Shown here: piece after piece, positions 20,087-27,993 of the stretch
How positions within the stretch are numbered: position 1 is the stretch's first letter
How the letters are laid out: every line of letters starts with the position of its first letter
Assembly (NCBI GenBank): GCA_027575765.1
Contig: JANBPT010000625.1
Coordinates: 1 to 27,993 of the forward strand
DNA from: Tieghemiomyces parasiticus
Lineage: Eukaryota > Kickxellomycota > Dimargaritomycetes > Dimargaritales > Dimargaritaceae
Reading direction: 5' to 3'
DNA length: 27,993 nt
The notes under the pieces: generated by a model
The model's database searches: none
What the model was told of the DNA's origin: nothing
Seen by the model: only the letters and a program-made list of their open reading frames with translations
Program-made: the position numbers and the translations under genes

Positions 20087-22376
20087 GGAACGGTTGACCT
20101 GGTGCCGATTCTGTAGTCCAGGACAACAGGCAGCAAAGTGCGCTTGAGTGACTCAACGCTCCCTCCCTGCCACGGATGTTTCTTCCCCCTCGCTAGTTAT
20201 AGTCTAGCTTTTAGGTTGCAGAATTCCTATTTCTAGGATCACCTGGAAGATTGACGCATCACCTTTGTACTATCATAGTCCCTTGCCTTATTCTTCACGT
20301 TAACGATTATTATTATTTTTACACTCGCACCCCGTTACGCGACAATCTTTGTACGTCCCCCCTGTCCCACGGGTCGCTCTTTTCGTATTGTATAGTTATA
20401 ACAGTACCCGTGGGGCTCCACCAACGTCAAGCTGATTTATATAAATGTACCTTCATGACTAAACCTGTCGCGAGCATTCAATAACTCAGATATGCCTCGC
20501 AATCGATAGTAATAACGAGCGATGGTAAGTAGAGACCTCGGTACCCGTGTTACAGCTACTTTGGCACCGTCGGCCAGGGCGGGCGGTCCCGATGCCTGTT
20601 GTCGCGTGGCTTTTTTTTGGCCGTGGTCTAGCCGATCGCTCGACACAGAGCTCGATTTTGCCAATACGTACCGCGTGGACAGTATCGGTTCAAAAATAAT
20701 ACAGATATCCCCATCCCTATAGTTTTTCGCGGGGTTACTTGACGGACGTTTAGGGTAACTTACAAGACCATGGTCAAGCCGCACCCCACCGCCCTCTTCG
20801 TATACCCTGTCAACAGTCCCGGTACCGGTGGACCGACTTACGTGGTATGCTCCCCTTTCATCACCTCCCTGTTGGCCAAGCATTATCATCGAGAACACCA
20901 TGCCGTGAGGCCATGTAATGACGGGGCTTGTTGGCGTAACGCCGTGCGGCAAACTTGTTTGGATTTTTCTGATTGGCCATCTGCTGGCGCTAGGAGGTTC
21001 AAAATAAGGGCCATCCCGAGGATCATTAGGGGGTCCAACCCTTCCCCCACTGCTGACTGTTTCACCCCCCCCCCACTCCCCTCGTGCCCTGGCCCCATAC
21101 CTGCCAAGCCAAGTAAGCATGTGTAGTTGGTGGCGTGGCACCAATTAGAAGGGGACAGGAATAGAACATACGGGGATCTGTATGCCCGGCGTCCCTCCTC
21201 TGGCCTCCCCATACATTCGAGTCGCGAAGAAGGGGAGGTAGGGGGGGAGTGGCGGACTGGGCTGGAAACACCGCAGCTCTTTGACTGGTCCTTGGGTAAA
21301 ACCTAGACATTTCCAACGGTTCCTGACGGACGTGGTTTTGGGCGTAGGTTCCTTGTGCCATTAGGTGTCGGCTTTGCGGGATGTGAGACATGCCAGATGA
21401 CCAGGACGTCCATGCGGGCCTGGAGACAGGCTGGAGGATGGCCATACAACGTGCGTCCCAGTGGCTTACCCGGACCTTGGGACGCCAGCGGTTCTGCCCA
21501 CAAGGCCAGACCCCGTAGCTGGCACGGTGGCGTGGCTGGAAGGCTGTAGTGCAAGGCAGGACAGGGGTTCTATGCCCAGCCCCTGCAGAGGATATTCCGT
21601 AGGTCTCTCACCCGTTACCTTTCGCGCCCCGCACTTGCATAATTCCACACACCCTCTGCCACGTCGCCAGCCCCCCGTCCTCGCCCACACCCACGCCCGT
21701 TATCCCATTACCCCGTGTCTCGCGTCTCTCCCCCCCCCTTGGGGTTGATGAGGCTCCCCTACCCGCCCTCCTGGAAATCCATACCCAGCTGCTGACATCC
21801 AGGACCAGGAGCTGCGGATGCCGGAACCCCCATCACTACGGAGGAGCCGGCATGTCGCAGGATAGCAGCGAGCTTATCGCCCCTGTATGGTACCTTCCAC
21901 GCGCACACACCCGGCGTCTCGTCCAGGCTACGCGTGGTGTTGCCGCCGAAAAACACTGCCGCCAATCAAGCCTTGCACCTGGTCTGCCCTCACGGCGATT
22001 AGTCCGGACGAAGTTGCAGTGGCTTCCGTCCAACCCGGTGCACCGGCTCCCGCGACCTTCGCGAGGCAGGAAACCTGCCCTCGCCCAAGGCCTACGGGCC
22101 CCACTCGCCGCACTGCTCCCCTTCACAGCGAAGCTGCCGATCCGACCGAGTGCCTCCAGTAAGAGACTGCTGTCCAGCGGGCGGGAATGGCAGCGTTTTA
22201 CTCATGCAGTGTGGGCGTACATGTTTTATGTCGCAGAACCCCATCCAGTCTTGCCCTTGTTTCGCAAGGAGTGGGCTAACATAGGGTATCGGTGGCCGCC
22301 GTCGATCCCATCGCGGGTATGGTCGCCGTCGTCTCCTGAGGCAGGGGGTGGCTCTCCATGCGACCTGGGTCACAAT

Positions 22377-22387
22377 TATATATAAAA
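22377..22387 (+). promoter_or_regulatory. Strong TATA-like box without an assigned gene
   Basis: TATATATAAAA on the + strand is the best TATA match in the window. A pyrimidine-rich stretch, typical of gene leaders here, begins within about 60 bases downstream. No coding sequence can be assigned to it. Confidence 0.3.
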
Positions 22388-24649
22388 CCATCAGCCAACA
22401 AAGGGTCGGCGCGATTGCACGTCTGAGTGCGCCAATGAGCCATCCCCCACCTGCCGTCCTCTCTCCTACGTAACAGGGTCCCCGTCGCAACCTTGTGGGT
22501 GTATGTGTATATGCACTTCCTAGCCCAGCCCATGCACCGGCCCTATGTCTGCTGCTCCCTCTCTCTCTCACACCACACGGGCCTCGTTCTTTCCCCCTGA
22601 CCTTCTGCTGATCTAGCCGGCCACCCTGTTCTCCTGGCCCGCTTGCAATACTCGCCCAGTCCCTCTCGCCCCTCTGGTCTCTCCCAATGGGCGCATGCAG
22701 GCCCAGCGCCCTGTCCGGTACGTATAGCGCGCGTAGGCTCCTCCGCGGTGCTTCCTTATAGACGCCTGCACTTCCCGGCCCCGGCCATATATACCCTCCG
22801 AGCTGCGCCCGGGTCCCCCGTCCCGCCTCGCTCCATCCACTTCCAGGTGTCTACGGTACCTCTCCCCACCCACCTCGGACTCCCAGCTGCCTCGGCCCGA
22901 TGATCACCTCCGACCCAGCCTCCTCCTGCGTGACTAGCATTTTCGACTCGCCAGTGTCCATCTAATCCCAATTTTGATCTTTTCTTCCCGCGCCGCCGTG
23001 CTCATTGGTCACGTCGCAGCGTTAATCCACCGCCGCATTTGGCCCCCACACTACTGAGCACCCCCCACCCTTCGTTCTCAAATCCTGCTTTCCTCCGCTG
23101 TTTCCGCACACCCTGCTCGCACGGCTGAACCGACGAGCGCATATAACCCGTGACTGCGCCGGGCTGCCCCTCGCACCATCCAACCTCCGTATCCATTGAC
23201 TCCTATGCTTGGCTCACAGCTGGTAAGTGTACCGCCGTCATGGGCTCTGTAGGTCTCTTTGTCGAGACCAAACATCTGCCCTGCCTCTTGGCGAACCGTA
23301 TGTATCCTGGACTCCCGTGATCTTGTCCGCTCGTTTTTGCATCCAGCCTAATCGGGTCGCATTCACTTCCCTTGCTAACCAACCCATTCTTTCCCACACT
23401 GGCCCTCGTCAGACCGACCACCAGTTTCCCGGCGCCCTACTTTTGCAGGAGAGAACCGCTGCGCGTACCGTAAACCCCCGTCACTAACACCACCCGGCAC
23501 TAAACCGGTCGCCCAGTGATTCGGACCCCCGGAATATTCCTGTTCATCCCGGCACGCCCCCCCCTCTCTCTACCGAACCCGCGTCCGCTCCACACAATCA
23601 GCGGCTGCATCCTCTGCCGAGCCCCTTTTCTGTGGTGAGCGTGCTGCACTCGTCGAGCTTGTCGCGTGAATAGGTAGGCCATGGCCGATGGTCGGCAGTT
23701 GTCACCCTGTCTATGTCATCCACCCACCATCTGCAGGTCTGTCCCCCAGTGGCTGGCCCAGTTCGTTGTGAGGTTTGGCCCGCTCGTTGTCTCCTCTTTC
23801 GGATCCCACCCGGTATGCCCTCCGTCACGTACTTCTCCATCACCTACCACTTCTAACTCCGCCACATTTCGGTTGCTATTTACTGGTGCGCACACTCCTC
23901 TCACAGCATCACAGTCGACGCTAGCTCTTTCCAAGGTTGGACTTCCCGCGTCCCCCCGTCGATCGACTAGCGCCTCATATAATCCCCCCTCCCATTTCGT
24001 ACTGACTCAATTTCCTGGGCTGGCCCAGCCTCCGCCGGTCAATCGGGTAAGTCATGCAATCCGACATTCGATATCTGCAAGGTACGGCGACCCTCACGGG
24101 GATTCTGGCTCGTGGCCGCCTAGAACACCCATATTCGACTCTGCCGACCGGTCGTCCGCGTTTCCCGGCATGATTCCGAGCGCGTGACTGCATTCACCAC
24201 GGCTGTTGTTCGCTTTACTTGGTATCCCCTTTGTTGATTGAGAACCACCGATTTCTCTCCCCCCTCCTTTCGCTGTCCTTTTCATCTCCCCTTTGATGTA
24301 TTTATGTACGCCCCTCCATTTCATCATGCGTTCCGAGTCCACAGCCTCTGGCCACTCTCCGACCATGTGTCGCCCTCAACCACACTTGTCCACCTCCGTA
24401 CTAACCTTGCTCCACATCGTTACCCAACCCGACCATGCATTTCATCCCTTAGTGTCTCGTCTAGAGCGATATTCTGACCCTCCCAACAGGACATTGCTTA
24501 TCTAAATTCCCTCCTCACAATTCGATTATATCCTCGCGGCAGTCGCTGTTCCACGCCCTACGGCGTCTACTGTCCATCCAAAGCTCGTCTCAACGCGTGC
24601 TGTCTGGTAACAGCCCGGCCCCATCCCGACATCCACATAGTCGCTTTCC

Positions 24650-24655
24650 TATATA
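24650..24655 (+). promoter_or_regulatory. TATA-like box of the disordered-protein gene
   Basis: TATATA in CCTATATACCC lies 75 bases before the start codon at 24725, a fitting distance for a TATA box and short leader. If used, the pyrimidine-rich sequence further upstream is not this gene's 5' UTR. Confidence 0.4.
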
Positions 24656-24724
24656 CCCTTACTTTTTCGTAGATAACAACGCACCCCTCACCTTCCCGGT
24701 CGCCAGACGAGCCTCTAAACAACC

Positions 24725-26686
24725 ATGCTAATCTCCCGGGTCCGCTCCACCCTGAATTACCGAAAGCAGCGGAACCCAGATGCCCCGTCGCACCCGTCCC
24801 CCCAACCTTTCGCGACGACCACAGAATGGCCCTCGTGGCGGGCCTGGCTAAAACCCAAGTTGCGCTGGCGCACCGAGACCTCCCCCGAAGCTAAGCCTGG
24901 CCCAGGCCGCCCAGGCACAGCACCCGGTCCACCTACATCGTCTACCGGTCTATCTAAGATGGGGTCCACCAAACGGTTCAGCTCCTGGCGGTTCAGCCGC
25001 CGTCGCGACAACCAGGCGCAGCGCGTCGAAGACTTGGGGTCTGGTATCCTTAGTTCGTCTGCCAAATTCATTCCCCAGTCGTCCCACGTAGTGGTCCTAG
25101 AACGGGAACCTGCCCCCACCGTCAGCGGTACACACCTGCCTGGCGCCTACTCACGGATACGCCACTCTGCATACTACGACCTCGGCGACGTTCAACCGAC
25201 CGCACGGCGTTGCGTCCGGGAACACGTACCCCGACGGTCGGCAACCTTACTTGGCCCGCGGACCGCAAAGCTACAGAAGGAAGAAGATAGCGGTCAGACG
25301 GCTCTGGGCCGCACCCAGTCACTACGGCAGCCGATGGCTGCCACCACTGCTACTACGCAGTCCGTCTCTCGTCTCCAGCAGCGGAGGCTACCCACTTCAG
25401 GCCAGCTCGCTACAGCTTCTAGTTTAGTCGCCACTCTCCCACCACATCAGACCCCCTCGGTTTCTGATCAATCGGCAGCTGTCATCGCTGGACCGCGGTC
25501 CCGACGGTCTAGCGTGCTGACCAATCGCCAGCTCACTCCCGCTGTGGGTTCCCCACCGCCCTATCGACTCACCGAGGTTGATCATGAGCAACCCCTAGTT
25601 CGACGCCACACCTACCACCGTGGTCGTTTGGTCAGCCCAGGCCAGACTGCTGACCGTCTTGTCGAAACGAAGACAACGGTCCGAGTGGACCGTGGCCTCT
25701 CCGCCGGCCAGTCGGACGATAACACCCCGATCGCCCAGATCTGTCGTCTTGGCCGATCGGCCACATTAGGGGCGATAGGCAGCAACCACCCGCGACCTTA
25801 CCTCGGCCAGCGCACGGCCCCCCTAGACCTTGCTATCACCATTTCCGCTCGGCCCCCTCGAGTCTCGGCCGATTACAACTGGCTACAGGAAACTTTTGCC
25901 GATGACCTACAGGATCCCTTGAGCACGGCCTCATGGGTGCTCAGCGCCTCCCGCGAGATGCATGTCTCGCCGCTCGCCCGGCCGCCCTGCCAAGCGAGCT
26001 ACACCTCGTCGCTGGTCGCCGACCCGTCCAGTGCCGTCGTGGACTCGCATAATAGTGACATTAGAGATAGCGATGATGAGGACGATGACACGGCGCCCAT
26101 CATGCAGGCCCTTCCTCCTATTTCATCCCGCCTCTCGCCCACCGATGTCATTGAGATGAACCACGAGAAGATTGCCGTGATGGACTCGCCCCCACCCAGT
26201 CCTTTCGTGGAGCAACTAATTGTCAAGCTCGACCACCTAGCCCAGCAGCCGCCAGCAGACCTGGAACACCCGCGCCACTGGCAGCAATACCCTCTACGTC
26301 ACCGTGGCGCCCAATCCCATGCCTACGATCAGCAGACCATCCAACTCGGTCACTGGCGCCACACCGTTATCGCTGCTACTGGCGATGGCCCCCCAGACTT
26401 ATATCCCCCCTGCTTTGGCGCCTGTCTGGTTCCTTCACCGTACACCCCACCAGTGACCGAAGAAGACAATATCCCCTTAATTTTTGTCCAGCGAGCCTCC
26501 GTCCGTTCGGTTGTCGCCTCCGGCGTCACCTCAACCAACCATGACACTTGCACCTGTACGCAGCTGGCTCGTCCGGCTCCAGTCGCTCCACGGCGATCCA
26601 CGTGCTGCATGATTCATGTCGACCCGAGAGGCGCCCGACCCGTTGTCACCGTGACCAGCAGTGACTCGGACAGTGAATCGTTCTGA
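24725..26686 (+). CDS. Hypothetical intrinsically disordered protein (653 aa)
   Basis: I do not recognise a family. The frame starts at ATG 24725 in an AACCATG context; an in-frame TAA nine bases upstream fixes this as the first coding exon. The product is low in hydrophobic clusters and rich in Ser, Thr, Pro, Arg and Gln. The N-terminal 100 residues are very basic (MLISRVRSTLNYRKQRN, then KRFSSWRFSRRRDNQ). An acidic run, DIRDSDDEDDDTAP, lies at about 446-459. It is followed by a more conserved-looking helix, DSPPPSPFVEQLIVKLDHL (about 488-506). A Cys-containing segment (TCTCTQ, then STCCMIHV) precedes the acidic end SDSDSESF. Many SP/TP and RxxS sites suggest phosphorylation, and the acidic Ser tail resembles casein kinase 2 targets; both are inference. 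It is a single exon, 4.6 kb after the SEC2-like gene. No signal peptide or membrane segment is seen. Confidence 0.75.
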   Translation: MLISRVRSTLNYRKQRNPDAPSHPSPQPFATTTEWPSWRAWLKPKLRWRTETSPEAKPGPGRPGTAPGPPTSSTGLSKMGSTKRFSSWRFSRRRDNQAQRVEDLGSGILSSSAKFIPQSSHVVVLEREPAPTVSGTHLPGAYSRIRHSAYYDLGDVQPTARRCVREHVPRRSATLLGPRTAKLQKEEDSGQTALGRTQSLRQPMAATTATTQSVSRLQQRRLPTSGQLATASSLVATLPPHQTPSVSDQSAAVIAGPRSRRSSVLTNRQLTPAVGSPPPYRLTEVDHEQPLVRRHTYHRGRLVSPGQTADRLVETKTTVRVDRGLSAGQSDDNTPIAQICRLGRSATLGAIGSNHPRPYLGQRTAPLDLAITISARPPRVSADYNWLQETFADDLQDPLSTASWVLSASREMHVSPLARPPCQASYTSSLVADPSSAVVDSHNSDIRDSDDEDDDTAPIMQALPPISSRLSPTDVIEMNHEKIAVMDSPPPSPFVEQLIVKLDHLAQQPPADLEHPRHWQQYPLRHRGAQSHAYDQQTIQLGHWRHTVIAATGDGPPDLYPPCFGACLVPSPYTPPVTEEDNIPLIFVQRASVRSVVASGVTSTNHDTCTCTQLARPAPVAPRRSTCCMIHVDPRGARPVVTVTSSDSDSESF

Positions 26687-26958
26687 ACTTATGAAAAACA
26701 ACATGCACCTTTACATATACGATGGTTACCTTGTTTTTGAGGTCCATTGGCCAAGAGATACAAATGCTACTATTGCCGAGTACAGCCCCACACCTATGAT
26801 GTATAATGTTTTGTAAGAAAAAAAATATGAGATTTTTATCCAAACACCGAAAGTTTTTCCGATGATAGTGCTCGATATAACCCAATGACCACTAGGTAGC
26901 AAAGAGAGCAGCAGTTCATACGATACATCAGAATTAAGAGAAGATTCTCAAGGAGTAA

Positions 26959-26963
26959 AAAGT
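26959..26963 (-). terminator. Pol III terminator of tRNA-Leu
   Basis: Five T on the minus strand, three bases after the tRNA discriminator base, form a minimal RNA polymerase III stop signal. Confidence 0.75.
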
Positions 26964-26966
26964 GTG

Positions 26967-27050
26967 GTCAGAGTGGGATTCGAACCCACGCCTACAAGAG
27001 TAGACTACGACCTGAACGTAGCGCCTTAGACCGCTCGGCCATCTGACCCA
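26967..27050 (-). tRNA. tRNA-Leu(CAG): tRNA-Leu, anticodon CAG
   Basis: The 84-nt gene folds as a class II tRNA. The acceptor arms GGTCAGA and TCTGACC pair perfectly with discriminator A. The D arm begins TGGCCGAGCGG (A box). The anticodon stem CTACG/CGTAG encloses the loop TTCAGGT with anticodon CAG, reading CUG leucine codons. A long variable arm has a CTAC/GTAG stem, and the T arm is GTGGG-TTCGAAT-CCCAC (B box GGTTCGAATCC). No intron is present and CCA is not encoded, as expected for a nuclear eukaryotic gene. CUG is a common leucine codon in the GC-rich genes here. Confidence 0.96.
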
Positions 27051-27993
27051 TAAATTAATGATTTTAGTGCGTCAGCTTTGTACCTCTATTAATCAGGTGC
27101 CCGAGTCGGCTTCATTTGGCCTTAGTATTTTTGTTAGCTCCGGTGACCATTGAGTACGGTTGCCAGAAGGGTAGCTCTTTAGCGCTGTCACTTTAGCTAC
27201 TGCCAATGACGGAACCACAATGGCAACTACATTAGCAGTAGCCTCAGCTATTCTGGCAGTTAGCTATTTATAGTATATATATGGTTCCTGCTGTACTTTG
27301 CAACAGTATCAGAGCCTCTTTTCAGGCAAGAACTTGGCCTTTAGAATCCCCTTTCCTCTCTGTTGTCTAACCCGCGCTGGAACAAGGCACAACATAATGA
27401 GAACGCGTGCATAAGGCCCTGTTCCTGAACCACCACCAGTGAATCACACCGCCTGCAGCATGCCTATAGTCCACCTAGCCACCTCACCTACCAACTGATT
27501 ACCCACTACTTTTACATCATTTATCTGTTGTACTTGCTTTCTATTCTGCTCATTACCTGAACATCTAACCACAAAGGACCATCCATTTATCAACCAACGG
27601 CCCTGGTTTCCACCACGTTTTGCTAGCCTTGTCATTTTATTGTGCCCGACCTGTTCGCCTATATAATGGACCCATATTTCCTTTATCAATGAAGTACCAA
27701 GTTATCCACCAGCCCGGTTACTCCAATCCTGTTCTCAATTCACCCATGCTCAACCCTTAACAGTTCCTAAATCCCTCTGCTCTCCTGCATCTCCACTAAA
27801 CAACCACAACAATTTAATTGCGCACTGCCTGTAAAAGCCCCTAAGAGGGTAGGGCTTGACAGAAATAATAAAAAAGGAAAACTGACGTGACATGTAAAAA
27901 GTACAAGGGCCAGGTTAAAGATGCAATTTATTCAAAGGGCCAGACGGGCCCCTTGTTTTACACTATGTATCTAATGTCAGGGCAACGTCTAAT
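27051..27993. other. AT-richer gene-free tail upstream of tRNA-Leu
   Basis: No gene is supported; the longest frame (81 codons, minus, 27444-27689) resembles nothing. The region contains the nested inverted repeat at 27160-27265, a TATA-rich patch at about 27266-27281, and a GTATCAGAGCC word at 27306. Near the right edge a minus-strand AATAAA (about 27928) and A-rich + strand words suggest the 3' UTR of a gene lying beyond the window. Confidence 0.45.
27160..27259. repeat. Nested imperfect inverted repeat (about 100 bp)
   Basis: Outer arms TGCCAGAA (27161-27168) and TTCTGGCA (27251-27258) are perfectly complementary; just inside, TAGCT (27172-27176) pairs with AGCTA (27246-27250). Inner arms CTACTGCCAATG (27197-27208) and CATTAGCAGTAG (27230-27241) pair at 11 of 12 positions. 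The whole could fold as a hairpin, of the kind seen in MITEs or structured RNAs. Its origin is unknown. Confidence 0.5.

Larger units (their letters stand above)
20087..24724. other. 4.6 kb stretch with no supportable gene; second half pyrimidine-rich
   Basis: Just after 20086 comes the SEC2-like 3' region, AT-rich with TTATTATTATTTTT near 20310. A 235-codon minus-strand frame (20437-21144) and a 261-codon + frame (21603-22385) are open but resemble nothing. From about 21600 to 24700 the + strand is clearly pyrimidine-rich (around two thirds by eye in samples), with TATA-like words at 22377, 22788, 23142, 23978 and 24650. Candidate splice donors GTAAGT occur at 23221 and 24048. It may be an extended promoter and leader, a gene with many small exons, or decayed sequence; I cannot decide. 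Confidence 0.45.

Noticed and set aside
23681..24187. 168-codon + frame ending near a GTAAGT site
   Set aside because: It is Ser/Pro/Thr-rich purely because the strand is pyrimidine-rich; no upstream or downstream exon could be joined convincingly. Kept only as part of the 21.6-24.7 kb finding.
27444..27689. 81-codon minus-strand frame near the possible LTR
   Set aside because: I looked for gag, integrase or RNase H motifs and saw none; it starts at a non-ATG codon and lies opposite the direction the LTR would imply.

Overview
The window looks like a GC-rich, gene-sparse nuclear contig from a fungus, most plausibly an early-diverging (zygomycete-type) lineage. The evidence is spliceosomal introns with GT...AG borders, a fungal-type pyruvate kinase, Kre33 and a Sec2/Rabin8-type exchange factor, a nuclear class II tRNA-Leu, and a 5S rRNA gene outside any rDNA unit. 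The lineage is an inference from protein character and gene content, not from a search.

Layout, left to right: the 3' part of a 5S rRNA gene (+, cut by the window edge); an unrecognised 625-residue hydrophobic protein built of proline-punctuated helical repeats (+); pyruvate kinase with two introns near its start (+); mitochondrial methylmalonate-semialdehyde dehydrogenase (-), convergent with pyruvate kinase; KRE33/NAT10 RNA cytidine acetyltransferase with one 5' intron (-); a 2.9 kb gene-poor divergent region; a divergent Sec2/Rabin8-family Rab exchange factor with one long 5' intron (+); a 4.6 kb gene-free stretch, strongly pyrimidine-rich on the + strand in its second half; a 653-residue intrinsically disordered orphan (+); a tRNA-Leu(CAG) gene (-); and an AT-richer tail with a nested inverted repeat.

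The genes do not form a pathway or operon. They are mostly housekeeping functions: glycolysis, valine/pyrimidine catabolism, ribosome biogenesis and tRNA acetylation, exocytic Rab activation, and Pol III RNAs. All four introns I can place lie near the 5' end of their coding sequence. Every protein gene is preceded by a pyrimidine-rich sense-strand leader, so long open frames in those leaders are expected by composition and most were not called as genes.

The least explained items are the proline-punctuated repeat protein, the disordered orphan, the 21.6-24.7 kb pyrimidine tract, and the inverted repeat (with a weak LTR resemblance) just upstream of the tRNA gene. I saw no CRISPR array, no complete transposon and no clear gene cluster.
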